64,000 bases of DNA from Tenebrio molitor (Eukaryota; Arthropoda; Insecta; Coleoptera; Tenebrionidae). How positions within the stretch are numbered: the stretch's first letter is position 1; each line of letters begins with the position of its first letter. Below the pieces are notes generated by a model. The model did not search any database and was not told the DNA's origin. It saw only the letters and a list, made by a program, of their open reading frames with translations. Location: assembly GCF_963966145.1 (NCBI RefSeq), contig NC_091052.1, forward strand, positions 7,006,001-7,070,000. Direction: 5' to 3'. The position numbers were made by a program, and so were the translations under genes. Shown here piece by piece: positions 10,589 through 25,100 of the stretch.

Positions 10589-10721
10589 TTTTCCAATTTT
10601 TCTCAAAATGAATTGTTTTATTTATGTCGTTTCCATAGCGACATGGCGACATGTAGGCCGACTTTATTTTTATTGACAGTGAAGGAAATTTTACTTGTTC
10701 ATTTTATAATTACAAATTTTC

Positions 10722-10880
10722 GGGTTGCACACAAAATGTTGTGTACACCTCGGCTACGAAATCCATTGACGACCTCGAGATTGTCTTGTCTCGGCCACAA
10801 AGCGGCCTTGACGACAATTTTTCTCTCGGTTCGTCAAAGTAGGATTTCGCAGCCTTGCTATACAAATAACTATTTTCGAC
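10722..10880. repeat. GC-cored foldback repeat, copy B
   Basis: Arms GGCTACGAAATCC (near 10752) and GGATTTCGCAGCC (near 10844) are complementary with one mismatch. They enclose further pairs (GAGATTGTC with GACAATTTTTCTC) and a central GGCC...GGCC hairpin. The right flank contains ATACAAATAACTATT, which also follows the island at 62515-62672. Confidence 0.5.
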
Positions 10881-12359
10881 GATTGATTATTTTTTGCCAG
10901 TGGTTGTAAACAATAGCTTTTAAACAATATTCGATCTAGAATGTTTTTGCCGCTCATTTGCAAATAAAACTTTCAAATAAATTGTTTTTCTCATAAAATT
11001 AAATTTTGTGCACCATATTTTCAGGTCATGTGAATTCTTGACTTGCCCAATAGAAAATAAATGAGATAGTATTTTCGCTAATTGTGAAATATAAAAGGAA
11101 AGATACAAAATATTCTGTTTGTTTTATAATTCCAGCTTTCAAACGATTTATTTCCTTCGTTAACTTTATAACTTGCATCTAAAGCCTAGTTCAGATTATT
11201 GTTTAAAATCATTCCAAAGTAATTTCCCATTTCTTTTTGTCAGGGTTCGTATATGAATAGATTTTCTAAAGTATGGTAGCATGTACCAAAAAAGGAAGAC
11301 TTTCGTCTTCGTCTTACAAACGGAGCTTTAAGATAATCTGTCTTCCCCTTAAATAATATATTTTTCGTCATGTCTTCGGGTCACGTGAATTCTTGACTGT
11401 AAAAATAAATGCGCCACTCACTTTTCTTTCCTTGGCCGTCCAAAAAATACTGTCATTATTGACCAGGCCGAGATAAAATTGTCACAGGATTAGAAGGTCG
11501 TGAAAAGTATAAATACTTCACTTTCCTACCTAGCCTAATTTTCTCCTGTCCATTAAGCGACAACTTTTGCAACAGCCATATATTTTTACGTTTGTTTTTT
11601 CGTACGTTATCTCACCGACTAAACGATTTATCAACTGAAATTTGAACTTCACCGCAAAGTATAACTACCAAACAAACATGTTTATTTATTTACATTACAC
11701 GAAACTTGTACGGTTAGTCGTAACGTATTTTGTAGTACATATTTACGATCTAAAAAAAAGCACAAGCTGAAGATTCCCAAGCACGTTCGCTTGAATTCTA
11801 TCGATCTCAAGATAACGACGAAATTATTTTCTTCGAGGACATCTGAAAATATTTTTCTTCCCAAGATTATACCCGTATATACATAATTACGATCTCAACC
11901 GTTTACCATTTGAAAATTGAAAGGACACCCCGAAGGACACACGCAACATGATAAATAGCTATGTATATTGCCAACCACTTCTCTTTGAATCTATCTTTAC
12001 ACACATCATATGGCTCAGTGATATCCAGTTAAATTAATTTAATCGATCATCGCACCTCCTAAACCGCCCCCGCAACACTGTCATTGTCGCTGAGGGACAA
12101 CGGAAACTAACTTATCATCAAATTTCTCACAGTTAGATTGCGAACACGAAACAATTTAATAAAAAAATGTGTTTTACATCTCTATTGGCAACCGGTTGGA
12201 ATGTTTATTTTGACTAGGTAGTAATAGGTATACAGCTTTGACCATTCAACCATCTATTTTTATAACTGGCACGATTTTTTATGTGATAACGGAAACAATA
12301 AAATGCACTTCTACTAGACTGTGTACAAGTTATCATTATTCACTCGCAGAAATTATATA
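10881..12359. other. AT-rich intergenic sequence with a partial direct repeat
   Basis: No gene is seen. GGTCATGTGAATTCTTGACT near 11025 recurs with one change near 11380, and the ACGATTTAT stretches near 11145 and 11620 also pair up. This suggests an old duplication of a few hundred bp. Confidence 0.35.
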
Positions 12360-14006
12360 CAGTATGTCCAAAAAGTCTGTAAACACCCCAATAAAATATA
12401 AACGAATGATTTTCGAGAAAAACGCAAAAATAGGTGAACTAGCGTTTTCAAAAAGCTTTCTGTTGATGGTATGTATCTGTTTGCTGTTTTTGATGACCTT
12501 GAAAGAGTTATGATGTCATCAGAGGTTTTTTTAAAATGGCAACGTCGCATTTTTACTACCATTTTTAATAGATCTTTTAATTGTCTACTCGACGGTCAAA
12601 AATTTTTTCAATTTATATAAGAAATTTCCTGAAAAAATCTAATTTTTTTTTATAACATAATATCTTTTTCTCCACGACCGTTCGTGAATGTAATAATTCC
12701 GAAATCATTTTTAATAAAAGAAAGTAAAAATTATCACTCTTGGAATTGGAATATTTATTCTGAAACACTTGCTTCTTATGTGTTTTGCATGTATTTTCAT
12801 TCCATAACAAGTAACTGAATGAATATTGTATTATTATGCTCAACGAAATACGTAGATTGCCATGGATTTCAAAACTGTCAGTGTCAGATATCAATGCGAC
12901 GTCCTAATTGTTTTAATTGAAATAAACAAAAATTGTTCAGATTTAATTGTTTTTGATTCATACTTTCTGGTTGTGGAAAATTATTACATGGTCGTGGAGA
13001 AAATACAGTCAGAGGTTAGAATGAAAATTCCATCTAGGAGTGGAAGATTCCGAGTGCGAGCGTTAGCGAATAAACTCTGTCCACTGATAGATTGCTTGAC
13101 ATAAATGTTACTAAAAGTGTTCACTCTACGCTATAAGAAATAGATCCGGCGCGAAATTTAAAAAAATGAAAGAACAGGTTTACACGTGATGTTTTATTAT
13201 TATTCTGTATGTTTGCACTTAGGAAAGACGAAAGAAAACTTCAGTATAGCAGGGGTAATATATTAGGTTTTATTAATACAGGGTATTTCAAGAGTGATAA
13301 TGTGCCCGATGGATTTAAAAATGCAACACACAATACATTTTCGAATTTCCGGAAAAAGCTGGCTACAGAAATGAAAATATCCAGATTTTTTCGGAAATGG
13401 CTAAAACAAACAAGAGATTATTTAATATTTAATGCATGAACAAAAACTACCTCTGTATCATTTTCGATGTTTGTAATGTCACTTAAAGTGTCCATTATGC
13501 TAGATTCTTGAGGCACGCACTCACTTCACAAATTAAAAAAAATGAACAAAAATCGCAACGGAGGAGATCAAAACAGCAACACGATCAAAACTAATAACTT
13601 TTAAAACCAGAGGAACGCAAATCTAAATGCTTAAATCACTTGACAGCACTGACAGTTTCAAATTTGAAACGTCATATAATTTATTTTTCGCGTGGGTTTT
13701 ATAACAACCAATGAGAATCAGTGGCGCGAATGCTTCAACATATTACCAACACAATCTATGATACTTTCTTGATATTTTAATGTTATGGTTTAGGGATTTT
13801 GTTATCTAAGGATATTTAAAAAAATGCATTCTATCAGTGGACGTAGTCTATACAGAATATACTATTCAAGGTCATCGAAAAGACCGAACAGACACTATCA
13901 GCAGAAATCTTTTTTAAAACACTAATTGACTTGTCTCTAGATTTTTTTTTTCAAAAATTATGCGTTACGTTTTCATTTGGGGTTTCCAAACTTTTTGGAC
14001 ACACTG
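12360..14006. mobile_element. TA-flanked inverted-repeat element (1.65 kb)
   Basis: The left end CAGTATGTCCAAAAAGTCTG and the right end (read inverted) CAGTGTGTCCAAAAAGTTTG match at 17 of 20 bases, with similarity continuing inward. Both ends are flanked by TA. I find no transposase in the interior, only short AT-rich frames. Part of the interior is a second element (13079-13842). Confidence 0.62.
13079..13842. mobile_element. Nested inverted-repeat element
   Basis: GTCCACTGATAGATTGC at 13079 recurs inverted (GTCCACTGATAGAATGC) at 13842-13826, defining a 764-bp unit inside the larger element. I see no coding region or clear target duplication. The nesting implies it inserted later. Confidence 0.5.
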
Positions 14007-15939
14007 TATGTCGCAATGTCGCAAATTGACAATAACTCTTCCGGTAATTGCTTGGATAATAATTCGAAGTACAATCAATGTCACTGAGTGGGTTGTGTCC
14101 AAATTTGTTGCAACTTTCAATTTGTTGTAATCCCATTTTGCACACTCATTTTATTTTGTAACTGTGAGAGTTGCTTTTTTCCTTTTTTTTAATGTTAACT
14201 GTATTCGCCGCGTGTGTTCGTCCATAGTGTCAATTTTAAACTGCAAGAAAAAATAGTTGGCCCAAATCCACATGTTTACATAACGGACTTGCATCACGCG
14301 TTTACTGTTCTCGATGGATCATTTTATTTATTTAGTGCCAATCAGACGGCTGTTTAGCCATGGCGATTTTCTCTAGGTGCACTAGTATCGCGAAAACGAC
14401 GACCATTTCGAAATTAGGCATTTTGTCAGTCGTTACTGACATGAATCAAGTTCTTTGTGTGTTTATAATTGCAAGGACAATTCGGCAAGCTTTTAAGAAT
14501 TTATAACATACTCCAAAAGTACGACAAGGTAATGAAATTGTCTGGATTTGGCATGTTGGATCTAATTTGTCTTTTATTTTCAGCAGTTTTGTCGAGGCTT
14601 AGTTTGTAAGGTAATAATGAACAGTATTAGACAAATATGGTTAATTTATTTAAATAAATAATATTCTACCGTACTGATGTTTGTTTCCATTTAACAAATT
14701 CTTCTAGGGTCGACCAATTTAAATTCATCGAAAGCACAGATGATAAATTATTTTTATAAAGAGTACCTTATTAATAATTGTCTAGCACGTCGCTTCAGAC
14801 ACTTCCTTTCGTATAAATAACTCTGATATATGTCCCCTTTTATTTTATTATGTACACTTTTATATTTGGACCTGTGACGTATATTGTTTTCAAAGAGGCG
14901 TTTCCTCTCTTTGACAGCGGTTTTATCAAATTGGTATATTTAAGTTGTGGCGTCACAAGTTGGGATGTGAGCCGTTTACGGATACATTTAGCATACCAGA
15001 GTGTCCAGGATAATGAAGATCGGGATAATTTAGTAGAGCAAGGACACAGTTTATCCACTTGAGGTTCCAATTTCATAAATGAGAAGATTACGAAAATATA
15101 AAATGCGCTCCGGCTGAGAAATCTAAAGGCAAATAAATAAATTCAAGTTTCATTTTGGAACATAATTTATTAAAATATTTTCATTGCCGAAAAAAAGAGT
15201 CATGAATGAGTCATGAGTAGAGAGAAATTTTCGGGATTAAAACTGACAGAAATATTCAACGAGAAGAAATTTCAGAGAAATGTTAGAACTAAAAATACGT
15301 GTTGAAGAGAAAAACTGGCATAATATGGCATGAGCCAGAGCTTTAAGCGACAACATGATATATCGGTGTCGCATTTTTCGAATTTCGAAATTATAACCGA
15401 ATTTACAAAGCTGAATAGACCGACAGAACCTGACTTGAGAAATTGTAGTTTCACTCTTTCTGAATATTTCTGAAATTACCTTGATCAATAGTAAAAATAA
15501 TTACATCTGAAACGATGATTTATCGGAAACGAACATTTCCCATCAAGGTTTTTACGATGCACCTGCCAACAACCTTCATCTAAAACTTGTTTCATTTACT
15601 AGTGTCAGACTTTTTAACTTTTGTACCAAGAAATAATGTGATTTCTTTTCAAAGGGTAACTATGAGTAATTCAATTTGTTCATCACCGTGCCAATAAAAT
15701 TAAAAACAAACTTTAATCACTGTTGAATCAAAACGAGTAGGTCGGCAATGTGTGCTAATTTAGATGATGACTAATAAAATTCTTTCCCTTAACCTACACC
15801 TGACAGCTTCCAAAATTTTCAATAAAATGGAAGCAATCCAAAATACCCAAACGAATGATTTTTTCAACACCTACTCGTCTTAGTTCTTTCTTCACGATTA
15901 CCCGTCTTTAGTTTTTGTGATGTTAGAGCGTGTCATGAC
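14007..15939. other. Intergenic sequence upstream of the membrane-protein gene
   Basis: AT-rich, with open frames below 80 codons on both strands at 14840-15076 that match no family I know. I do not call a gene here. Confidence 0.5.
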
Positions 15940-16138
15940 GGGTTGAGTCTGAGTGCATCTACAATTATCGTGTAAAATAAAAGCTCCGTTCGTCGATCCC
16001 TGCAGCGAGCGCGAGCGTGCAGCAGGATTGCCGGTGGCGCTGGCACAGACTTTCCTGCCGCTTTCCTGCGGAGTCAGTCGTTCGCGTGGTTGCTGTGCAG
16101 GCGGTCACAAACCTGGCCGCGGTGACAGTTGTCTCACT
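15940..16138 (+). promoter_or_regulatory. GC-rich first-exon/promoter region
   Basis: A clear GC rise (for example GCAGCGAGCGCGAGCGTGCAG near 16000) directly precedes the ATG at 16139 and a good donor (TTACG|GTAATG). This fits a transcription start and 5' untranslated leader for the gene at 16139-28276. No TATA box was identified with confidence. Confidence 0.4.
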
Positions 16139-19100
16139 ATGGAGCATATCTCTTTGTTACGGTAATGAATGAAAAAGACCGCTTGACCCCTCACTGTCCG
16201 TCACAGTCTAACAATCAGTGATCTGTTCGTTTTTATCGTACAGTGTTGTCAGAATATGACGTTTATGTCCAAGTGTGCAAAAAGCAACGTTTCTGATCCA
16301 GTCCCCCATCTCGGAGCTTGTACTGTTAAGCCAGCATGGTATGTTAAAATGTAGGTATCAGTCTCTTTGTCTTGGACAATGCTCGTGCCAAACCCACACT
16401 TTGCTGTATTGTCATTCCCGAAACGCGTTGGAAAAAATCTAAGCCAAAAGTGTTATCTATCAGAAGCTGGACCGCGGGATAAATTGTCGCAAATTGCTAC
16501 TACCGCGAACCGGAGTTTCAATTGAGCTGACCCTCCAACATCCTCATTACCAGCGGAAAATTATTTGGGCGTTTAATTGAATCGGGTTGTTTTTGAAGTT
16601 GGAGTTTTTGCTGTTGCGAAGATACCGCAACTCTTCGCGAAATGTAGTCCTTCACCTAACATTGGCTTTCATTCTTCGCCGTTCTACTTTTTATGACGGT
16701 TAACGACCGATTCAACTGAGCAACCGGTTGGTTACCTGCAAAATTTAACAGAGCGGTTTTCGATGGTTGTTCACCTCTCTTCTAGACCACAAAAGTCGAA
16801 CGAAATTCTGTTGCAAACGTTTATTTGCCTCATCAGGCGATCAATTTGAAATCGAAAAATGTCCTACGAACCGAACAGATCTAGTGCAATTGTACAAGAC
16901 GACGTTTCGGTCTTTTGTAATCGGCGGCAGGAGGCGACAAAGCCGCCCACGGACGTCGCAACAACACCAGAAGGCCTTGTTCTCTATGATGTTAAGTCTG
17001 CGGTTCTCAAGTCAAAATCGTTTTGTACTTCCTTCTCATTTTGCAGTCGTAACTTCTTGTTGATTTTGTAGTAACTTTACAGTGGAAATATTTACTTCTC
17101 GCTTGTTGCAACGAACCAAAACCCAAAAACAGACTTCCATCTCGGAAACTTTCTACATATTTTTACTAATCCCAGTGACAGATGTTAGCTGTGTACCAAT
17201 TTCTACACGCACGGGAGAAAGAGCAGAGAAACTTTCATTACCTGAATCCAGTTTAAATATTTTGATCGTCTCGATCGAACAAATATTTTACTTCGACATT
17301 GAACTTAACTGTTGGTTTAGACGTGCAAAATTTGTCAATTTATTAGACCGCACGAAATATTTTAATGGTGGGGCAGCTTCGGAGTGAAATTAATTTACTT
17401 TTCCTGTTTGTACGTTGTTTCAAGCAAGTGTCGTGTCCTAATGTAATAAAATTAATTTCATTGACAATTTATGTAATATTTCGGTGGGTGCTTGTTACGC
17501 CATATTAATAACGTGTCCTTGTAGTTTCAACTGTTTGAGTACAGGGTGTCACGAATTAATTACCACCCATTCAATGCCTACGTCGTGTGTGCTCTGTAAT
17601 CATGAGTTACAATTGTGAATTGATTGAATAAAAAATAAAATCAATCAATTCTGCGAAACCGGTAACTGCAACTTATCGGGAACTGGAAATGCGGAAATGT
17701 TTTAAATATGTATTGATTCGAATTGGTAACTGAAGTGGATTCATCTAAAAGCTGATGTTCAATTTTAATTAATTTTGTACACTCTTGTTACTAATTAATC
17801 GGAACGTCCCCAATTATAAAATTGTACTCTTTTGTTAATAAAATTTTCATTCATTTCGTTTTGTTTGGTTTGTTGCGTTCAAATATTTGTAAACATTTTA
17901 CACCCACCAATATGCGTAGTACTTCCAGATATATGTACCAAAATTTCAAGTACATTTAACTTTTTTAATACACAACGTATGTCTGCTATTTATTTATCTT
18001 AGGTATTTATTGACACGGATTTACAATTTTACAACATTGCCCAGAGTAGAGAAAGTGACATTAATACATTTCTTTGAGTTTTAGATTTCTTTGTTTTTCT
18101 TACTCCTGTTAAGAGTGTTTGTTATATTATCTTCAAGTGTTTTTCAAGTCCCTGTGTATGTTGTCTTAATAACCTTGCTACTGTAAAAGTCCATGCTTTT
18201 TTTTAATTATTCGTGAATAGTTGTTCGTAATTCATTTTTTTTAACCACAAACGTATTCTATTAACGATTAAAAATAACAAGGAGTACTTAACAGTCCACA
18301 GCTAATAATTTTTTTGTTTCGTAACTTATTAAAATTAGCACATTTAAATTTTTCCTCAAAATGATAATGAATCCACCGCCAAGACTTCAAATTACTTTAA
18401 TTCTTTGTTAATAGAAGGTGAACATCAGTGAACAATGAACTTCGCCCCCTAATACACACATCATCCCTTCGTTTTATTAAGTGTATTTATTTCACACAAT
18501 GGAGGTTTTCTATCCTCTATAATTAATTTTTGACTCATTGTGTTCTGAATGGATTTATTGTGATGTGAATGGGAATAATATCTTCACCCGCGTCTTATAA
18601 TATACAGCAGTTCAACGAACTTGTAATTTCAAAGAGCTTAAATTACGAACAGATGTATAATTTTCGCATGAAAACATTTTGTGCGGTGTAATAAATTTCT
18701 ATAAGGTTAATTATTTTCAATTAAGCCACCAGGCACCACTCGCGTTTAAATAACTTCTTGTAGAGGCGTTTTTGATGCACTTTATTGTCTTCCCCAAAAA
18801 AATTAATAACATTACTGCGACGTTACATAATTTTATGCAGACTAAACCAGACATTGCGAGCTACGTTTTTTGCGAAAATTACTTCGGTAAACTTTGAAAT
18901 TAATATGAATGAATTTTTTCTCGCTCGATTTAAAATTGAAATCGTGATAAACACTCACGGGTTTGGAATTTTAAAATGCAAAAGCAACAAAAGAAAGTTG
19001 GGAGCTGTATTTCATTCAAATTATCCTGCGGTAAGGGTCGCCCGGCTTGACTTACTGCTTTCCCAGTTGAAACCCTGAACTCTTGTTACTCCGGGGTTGT

Positions 19101-22100
19101 AATAACAGTTAAGCAAACACAGCTCCGAATGGGGTATTCTGTTGGCTTTTAGTCAACAAAGCTCATCCGCGTACTAAAAACTTGAAATAAATATACAAGA
19201 AGCTGGAGCCAAGTTTACTGTCGACGTGGCCAAAAAGCTTACTCGAAGTGACAATGTGACCCTATTTCTCAACTAGATGCAATTATTCTCGCTGCAAGTT
19301 ATATAAACAGTGGGAAATTAAAAGGCGACAAATTCTTCAGCCCATGCCAAAGAAGACTTGACTTATGGCACAACAACATCAACCGCCACGAAGGAACGAA
19401 TAGGTGGACCTTATGCATGTCTTTTAACAGTTCAGCAAAATTAAAAATTATTTTGGTTCGAGAAAGATTCCTGTATAAATGAGTCACCCGGGCTAACATC
19501 TGACCGTGTCGCTGTCCAGTAGCACCGGTATTTTCAAATGCAAAGTTAGGTTATGTGAAGCTTTGTCTGTCGTTATGTGTACTAATGTCAAGTTGCGCCA
19601 CACGTTTTCGATGTTTTTTTCGACTATACATTTTAGAAACACCAAATTTTAATTAAGTAATTACAGCGCAAAGCGCTTTCAAAAATTAGAATAACGAATT
19701 TGACTAACGACAGTGAAAGCGACTCAAATTAGACTTTTCTTGTTGCCACCACATCCAGTGTTTACATTGGCAAGTGGAGTGTTGAAGAAAAGAGTAAAGA
19801 CATCTGTTTAGACCAAATGTGGAGGCTATATTTAGAGTGTTCTGTTATCAGAGTCTGAGTATTGCACCTGCATTTTTACACATCTCAACGATCAATACTC
19901 ACTTCCGTAGGTCGAAAAACATGAGGCATTGAGGATCCTAGATAAAGATTGAAGATTTCCCTTCGGCCTTATTAACTTCCCCGATGCTCAGAGAAAGTAA
20001 AAAATAACAAAACATTTTAATCTTTAATTGGTAACGCAATGGCCTCAATAAAATCACACCTTCAATACACTTTCCATTTTAGAATTGAACAAAACTGAAA
20101 TCAACAATACTTCTTTGTCGGGTACATTGGCCAACTGTGGTCTGAAAACCCACTGTAACAATGTAGAATGCAGAGAGCACGTAACTGTTTTAAGGTCGCG
20201 TAATATGATTAATGAAATTGTTTTGTCCGTTGGTGCATTTTTATCATATTGAAGAGTTAGCAACAAAGACGGACTTAAATTACTCATGTTTTGTGTTAAT
20301 TAAGTTGAACTTTGAGTTAACTGGGTTCTGTGCAGAAGTATTTTTTTCCACCTGTGCGCCGACGAAATTTGTTGTCTCCGGTTCGCATCTATTGTTCGCG
20401 TTACGGATGGTCCCCGGAACAATGGAAACTGTTAACAGTTAAATGATTTATTCTTCAGGTCGATGCGACCGATGATTCAGGTGCGTTATTGTCGAAAATA
20501 TCGAATTTATAACGCAACTTTCGTGGAAGCAAATGAATCAGAATTATCTCAGATTGTAATGCAACTTCACAAACAAGGTCTAAAGGTCTGGTCTTGTTGA
20601 CTGAATGTAAATGTTTTATCATTATGTTTGGGAACGCGTTTTGCGGTTGTCAGTCTCGCCGTTGTTATCGAACACACTGGGAAGAAAATTTTATTTTTGT
20701 CATTGTGACCGCGGGATCGGCGGCAGGATAGAAGAAATCACCGAGTCAACAATCTCTGACTAACAGTGTTCCTTAGACCGCCTAATCTATTTTAGATTAA
20801 CTGCATTGGCATCGTGATCAAAGAGGTCGCGTTATTCAGAAGTTGCTCCAAGTGACTCACTTTCCACACTGCCGGTTCTGGAAATTTAAAAATCGCGAAA
20901 TTTTCTGAAGGAATAGAAGTCAACGTTGTGTTTATTATTGTAAGAAGTCAACGCCTCCAACCCACAAAATTTACAAATCCCTGCTACGAAAAACCGAATT
21001 TCCAGTAATTTTTATAAAACAACATATTTTCGTAATTGTCTTAAAGACAATTTAAATATTTATTCAAGACAATACCGTTTGAAACGTGTTTCCTAAATGT
21101 AAATACGCACAATGTTATTACGTTTCTAACTCTAACGTGGACGTGTACAAACTTAAGATAATACCGATTCCTGGTAATGAGTTTTCCAGGATTTTCTTCT
21201 GGTGTTTATCTTGGAAATGTTGTTGTTGCAGGCCTAACGAGGAGTCCTGCGGAGTAAAAACACTGGAGGGTAGCAAATTGAAGTGTCCAGCTCCGATATC
21301 CCGGCTCAGGGTGGAGAAAATCGAAGGCGGCCTCATGGTTGCCGGCGTGGTGGTGGCGGCGAACTGTCAGATCATCCTACCCATATTCGGTTTTCTATTC
21401 CTTTTGGTTGGCTGTGTCCTCACTGGTAAGAAAACATATTTTCCATTGTTGTTGTTAATCCTAAAAATTCTTGTTTTTGCAAATGTTTAAAAACATCACA
21501 CTCCCATCTCATGATCTCGACCACCCAACTTTCTCCCAACAAATAATTAAACTTTAGGAAATTGCTTTCTCTCGAAGAAATGTTGTTTTCGAACATTTTA
21601 CCCATTACGTAATTGAATCACATTTGTTATTCAACATTTAATTTTATGTCCTGTCCACTTCTCATACAGATAACATTGACTTTTCAAGTATTGATTTTGT
21701 AATTATTTCACATTTTAATTTTCTACTTTACATTAATAAATAATGCGCACCGGCTTTTTACCAGTTGTAATTTAAACCGAAGAATCTGATTCCGTTTTTG
21801 AATAAATTGTTTCGTAAGCCACCCTCAACTGTTTCCGTGCAGTTTACAAGTGCGTGACGATTTCCTTTAATTAAAAATAAGTTTTGTTTAATTATTGTTC
21901 TGCAAACACTGAGATCTCTGTATGCACAAGCTTATTAGAACAAAGGAACCAAACTTTCCAGTTTAGTATGACGATTTGGAAATTTATGACACTTTTTGAT
22001 AATACCTGATACTGACCTTGCCGCAACACCATAAAGGATTGTGTAAAAATTATTTTGAACATTACTGTTATTTACTCTATTTTGGAATTCTCGGTTCCGC

Positions 22101-25100
22101 CAAATGAGATTTTGGTGGCTTTGTGCAAAACAAAATTACAAAATAAAACACTAGTCAAAATATCTGTTGCAGGTGTTTTATATTTTATCACTGATTTATT
22201 TCCCAAGCGACATCGAAAAACACTTACAGACAAGAACGTTTTCAATTACCTGTACAGTAATAATTATTTATTGCAGCGAAGGTTTTTTTATTGGGAGTTG
22301 TGTATCATTTGGTTATCTTTTTTCAGCTGCGTCTTATCGAGGTCGCGCTAAAGGCGAAGACAACGATCACTATGCAGCAAGGATCGCGTTTACGGGAAAT
22401 TCTCGGATACTAGGACCAGCTTGTATTGTGGTTGGTGTTCTAATGTTAGTGGCTGGTTTCGTGCTGTGTATTTTAACCAGAAGAGCCAGAAGACGAGAAC
22501 AAACTATCGGATTTCACTGCCCCCTACATGGTGATTTTTACCCACTTAGTCCAATCACTAGCTCAAGAACAATAGGTAAACATCCAGACTTTCAGTTACG
22601 CACAAAAAAATTGGTGTAATGTATTCTGCACCCCAAGAGATTTTTTTTATTTACTCCAAGTCACATTTGTTAATTTAAATTTATTTAGAGGTGCTGAACA
22701 TTTTGCTCTCGACGGCCAGTTGATTAGTGTTTATTCAATAAAATGTCGTTGAGGGCCAACACTGCGACCTTCATAATTTATTCTTGTCTCGTTGCATAAA
22801 TTGAAGCTTCCACCTAGCATGTAGTGCCCGCCCGGTCCTTTATTTAAAGGAGTAATGTCAGCAATCAAGCACCGCGAAAACCCTTAGCATCTATTTATGG
22901 AATGATTTACTAACACTGCGGTCTTTTTACTTGTAACGGTTTTAATTAAAAGAGTTAACAGATCGATACGTTCCATTTGTTTAATAAGCAAGACCATTAA
23001 ATAAATTTGCTAGATATATACAGTTACATATTTTATACAATACGACAAACTTTCCGCACACTTAATTAAATACTAATTGGGGTACGGATGCTCTTTACTC
23101 ATTTGCGTTTAACACTAATGGAACACGATGCGAGTAAAATTTTAATTTTCTTGTTGAAGAATATGATTAAAAAGGTATAGTAGTACTCGCAACAACAACA
23201 ATTTTGACCAAACGCTGTTGTGCATGCTGTCATAATCGAAATTACCTGTTGGGGTGATAATAAAATATTCCACATTAACGTTTTTTACTGCAGCGGTACG
23301 TGTACGACCAGGTACCAAACATAATATAGTTCGGTAGTCACGAAAATCGCAACACTCAAATAACCATCTAATTTAGAAGGTTGGATATATTTTATAGGTA
23401 AAGTTTAACCTTTAACTGTGATATTGTAATATATTTCGGCTGTGTTGAAATACTCACATGCAACATAAATAGGTATTTCACATGCCAAGCTTTCATTTAT
23501 ATTTTTCAAGCTTCCGGTATCAGTAAACAAATATTTTTTTGCTTTTTCAATTATGTACTCAACTCACGTGACTTCAAAAGAAATGTTCGGGAATTAGGTT
23601 TCGATTTTCTGACCGGTTGTTTATCCATTTGACGAATATTTTCGTGTACCATTTGTTACTTGACAAAAATTATTTTCGACCGCTACAGTAACTCACTCGG
23701 CACTCGCTAACAGCGCATTCAGCCTACATATTTGTTTAGTTGATCGTTTTGTTTCTTCGAAATTATTCACACTTTTAATTTAAAACTGGACTCATTCAGT
23801 TTTTTCGTTGTCAGTGGAAGCGTTCCAAGTCCGGTTCTTTGCTTTAAGTAATTGGGGTGATCGCGTTGACACTTTGTGTGATTGTCTTGTTTCAGCTGCT
23901 ATCGAAAAAGGCGGCGGTACCTGTATGCTCTGTTGGCCTCGGAAGAGAGGTCCAGGGGCTATAGCCGTCGGTCCACCGCAGTGTCCTCACAGTCAAGTTT
24001 CCAGCACGAGGAGTTCTTTAGCTAGTTCGCCGCATAGTCAGTGCCCTACGCCGTTACCTTTTCTCGTCACTTCAGGCTCAGTCGGGTGAGTGTCGACGGA
24101 AATCCGAATTTCACCGGATGAAAAGAGGAAGTTTTTGCGTCATTGTGCAACCTGGCCTTTCATACTCCCACAAGAATATCAAGATTCTATCCACCGACTG
24201 TGTTACGTGCTTGCCCACCGATTGTTGTTTATTGATTATTCTACCAAGATTATCGCAACCGCAAGAGAACGGCGGAAATTTAAACATCATTTCCAAGACA
24301 CGATATGACTTTGACAAACATGTTGATCAGATCGTTTTTGTATTTTTGCCAAAATAAACGTTTTTCTAGTTTTTTATACAACTAATTTTGTCGTGGGGAA
24401 TATTAAATGGAATTAACTAATTTAAAAAATTTAAGGAAAAAACAAGCAATGTCAAACTATTGTTCATTTTATATGCTTATAAAAGTAATTAAAGTCAATG
24501 GCCTTTACGGTTTACATCAAGTTTACAGTTAAACCGGAAACAATGAATATGTAATAGGAGATATCAGTTTTTATTTTACTTACTCACCAGACGTACAATC
24601 GTGAATTTTTAAATACAGGAAAAAATCTCTTTACCGCGTGTGCCGGAAATTTTTAAACTAAAATTAAAGTGCTCAGATGAATTCCAAGGAAATATATTTT
24701 TGAAAATATTCCCGACACAACTTCCAGCTAATATTGTTGTTACAACTGAATGTGTTGGCGAAGTTTTTTCCATTATAGTTATACATACTATTCTGTGATT
24801 AACTTTTCTGTTTTTCATGTTTCAATATCTGGCCCAAAAATTACTTTAATTCTGAATTCAGTAACTATTTAATTTACTTCTTCTGCAACAATCTGAGTAT
24901 TCGATTAATTCACCCAAATGATCTAAATTTTCATTTTCCGCTGAGACAGTTTCAAAAAGAAATACTTTCAATTCGGTACGCTGTGCGAAGCAAGAGTCCT
25001 CTAAAATATTGAATAACGTTCATTTTCCATCCTTTGGCACATTTCTCACCTATCGTTGCAGGATCCAATTTATTTTTTATATCAGTCAATTTTTCAATTT

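Noticed and set aside
16820..16925. Hammerhead-ribozyme-like boxes on the minus strand (CTGATGAGGC near 16838 and GAAACGTC near 16908)
   Set aside because: The order would require the rarer type II arrangement. Only two base pairs of stem II form and stem III is unclear. Both boxes are short enough to occur by chance in 64 kb.
16859..17071. 70-codon plus-strand open frame (MSYEPNRSSAIVQDD...)
   Set aside because: Located in the large first intron of the membrane-protein gene, no domain, ends in AT-rich noise.
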